Under the pieces are notes generated by a model. That model was not told the origin of the DNA and did not search any database. It worked only from the letters and a program-made list of their open reading frames with translations. A stretch of DNA of 64,000 nucleotides from positions 8,641,001-8,705,000 of the forward strand of contig NC_053418.1 in the NCBI RefSeq assembly GCF_016859285.1, read 5' to 3'. A program made the position numbers and the translations under genes. This document shows, piece after piece, positions 62,499 to 64,000 of the stretch. This DNA is from Xiphias gladius (Eukaryota; Chordata; Actinopteri; Istiophoriformes; Xiphiidae). Numbering within the stretch: position 1 is the stretch's first letter; each line of letters starts with the position of its first letter.

Positions 62499-63146
62499 TC
62501 ACACCATAATTGGAAGGAAGTGGGTGGCCGTGTTCTTCCTGCGGGTTTTCTTCCCTTTGAGCGGTTTACCATGGACATTCAGACCCACAAACATCTGCCG
62601 CTTCTTGTTCCTCCACTCAGCTGATGCGTACGTGTTATAGCCGTTCTCCTCAATCCGCTCCTTCAGGGTGCAGTCGACGCCGAACTCTTTCTGGAAAAAC
62701 AGTGGGGATCATGTTCAGCGTTATAACCCCAACGGTTAAGGCAAAACACAGATCATTTTCTTGTGCAAATCCATTGCGGTTGCACACGGTACCATGTTTA
62801 TTTACTCCTCCTTAATCTACATTGAATGTTTTACTTTGTGTGCTTGTATAGAAACTGGTCTACACTCTGAAAATTGCACAGTTCTCCTAGAGGCTCACAT
62901 GTGTGCACTGGCCTGGTTGTGATTCAGAGTTGACGCACTAGGTAGAGAAGTAAAGATAGGGCGTCCTTTGATAAGGACAGAAAAATCTAACACTATCTCT
63001 CTCTCTTGGGGATCCAGATTGACCTCTGACTCAGATACTAACCGCTCCGTACAGGTCTCCCTTCCTGCTGATAGCCAGATAGTAGTTGCTGTTCAGCCCT
63101 TTGATGGCCACCACTCCCACGTCCACTGATGTGATTTCCAGGATAC
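62499..63146 (-). CDS. fgf10: Fibroblast growth factor 10, exons 2 and 3 (exon 1 beyond the window)
   Basis: Secreted mesenchymal growth factor of the FGF7/10/22 group that signals through FGFR2b in limb/fin, lung/swim-bladder and gut development. Exon 63043-63146 (104 nt) encodes [20 protein letters not shown] and [14 protein letters not shown]. Exon 62499-62690 (192 nt) encodes [37 protein letters not shown] and the end THFLPIMV, then TGA. Phases join and the exon sizes match vertebrate FGF10. The [17 protein letters not shown] and HFLP blocks favour FGF10 over FGF7 or FGF22. The signal peptide and first beta strands lie in exon 1, past 64,000. Which teleost paralogue (fgf10a or fgf10b) cannot be decided from this fragment. 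Confidence 0.93.
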
Positions 63147-64000
63147 CTAGGATTCAGCAAAAAGAAGGTTTTATCATTATGTGTCAACATTCAGAATGAG
63201 CATAAGAGGTCCTGTGTCATTTGTGCAAATAAAACGATTTTTCAAGCATGTGTTTCTTATTTTAGCAGTTTAATTTGAATTGACACAGACACGGTTTTCG
63301 GTTAACAGAGAAAAATCTAAAACTCGGTGGGCAGAAGAAGTAAAGGTAATACAATATTTTCCTGAATTATTATTGCTTTAAATAAGAGTATAAAACAATT
63401 AACACTGGCAGCAGTCACAAGCCAACCACTTGAGAGTCTGGATACAGACCCGGATAAATCCATAAATTCTTATTTCACAAAGGTGAGCGTATAATGAATA
63501 GCAACATGCTGCATTCTCATTTCAGGACATTCACATGTGGGAACGCCAGAGTGGGAATTCTGTGTAAGGTCACAATTACTGTTTGAGCCCATTTATCATT
63601 TCAGTGATATTATAAAGTTACTTTACAACCTACACCTGTGTAACAGATTCCAGCTGCAAAGGCCATTTAGTCTGAAAATTAATAGGTGGATACCCCAGAG
63701 ATCCTCAGGTTGTTTATGTTCTGTTTGGTATTTAGGTTTCCAAGTCCCTATACAAATAATTCAGGTTTCTCATAGGCTATTAAAGAGGCTAATTTATACC
63801 CCAGTTAACAAGGGCATGCTTTTGCTGCAGACAGCTGTGATTATTTGTGTGGTCTCAGTATCAGAGGTCAGAGAGATATAACTTCCTAATGTGTCCTTTG
63901 ACCACAAAACCCACTCGTCTCTTCTTATGCTGGGGTGTGTGTGAGTGAACCATCTTGGTTCCCATGGCTTTTTTGATTTCATGCTTCCCTCCCTGACATC
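63147..64000 (-). other. fgf10: Part of fgf10 intron 1
   Basis: Sequence upstream of the fgf10 exon 2 acceptor, running off the window. No exon or repeat recognised. Confidence 0.7.

Noticed and set aside
62499-63146. Assignment of the FGF fragment as fgf7 or fgf22
   Set aside because: [13 protein letters not shown] and [14 protein letters not shown] fit FGF10; FGF7 has a different sequence at these places.
1-64000. CRISPR arrays, tRNA or rRNA genes, bacterial-type mobile elements
   Set aside because: None visible; the tandem repeats are simple microsatellites and the organism is a vertebrate.

Overview
This is a window of vertebrate nuclear DNA, most likely from a percomorph teleost fish. 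Five spliced protein-coding genes can be read exon by exon. Their proteins are closest to the fish forms I know (for example the follistatin amino-terminal domain and its acidic tail ending in Leu-Asp-Gly). Introns are short to moderate. The non-coding DNA carries CA/TG microsatellites and AT-rich hAT-like miniature elements typical of spiny-rayed fish. I see no bacterial-type operons, CRISPR arrays or tRNA genes.

All five genes lie on the minus strand. From low to high coordinates they are: ndufs4 (9,096-27,092, five coding exons, complete), fst/follistatin (29,280-34,491, six coding exons, complete), itga2 (40,115-53,177, 28 coding exons matching human exons 3-30, 5' end missing), paip1 (55,175-58,769, first five coding exons, 3' part missing), and fgf10 (62,499-63,146, last two coding exons, first exon beyond the window). 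Exon limits were set by GT/AG sites and by unbroken reading phase across every junction.

The block ndufs4-fst-itga2 keeps the order and relative orientation of human 5q11.2 but lacks MOCS2. The block paip1-fgf10 keeps the relation seen at human 5p12 but lacks NNT. The two blocks meet at a run of exactly 500 Ns (54,501-55,000). That run also swallows the 3' exons of paip1 and the first two exons of itga2, so it is a sizing placeholder hiding more sequence, and possibly a scaffold join.

The left 9 kb, downstream of ndufs4, holds a decayed DIRS-like tyrosine-recombinase retrotransposon (about 3.3-5.5 kb) with inverted terminal repeats, other interspersed repeats, and a repeat-free candidate regulatory stretch near 8.0-8.45 kb. 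The 13.3-kb second intron of ndufs4 is mostly unique sequence with several hAT-like MITE copies. The intergenic stretch between fst and itga2 (34.7-39.3 kb) holds simple repeats and one MITE.

The genes do not form one pathway. ndufs4 encodes a respiratory complex I subunit, fst a secreted activin/BMP antagonist, itga2 a collagen-receptor integrin alpha chain, paip1 a translation factor that binds PABP, and fgf10 a secreted mesenchymal growth factor. What links them is old synteny and, probably, long-range regulatory DNA around fst and fgf10. I found no wholly new system. The points most worth checking are the gap and block junction, the DIRS remnant, a 5' splice site of itga2 lying inside a TG microsatellite, and the structured C-rich intron 5 of fst.
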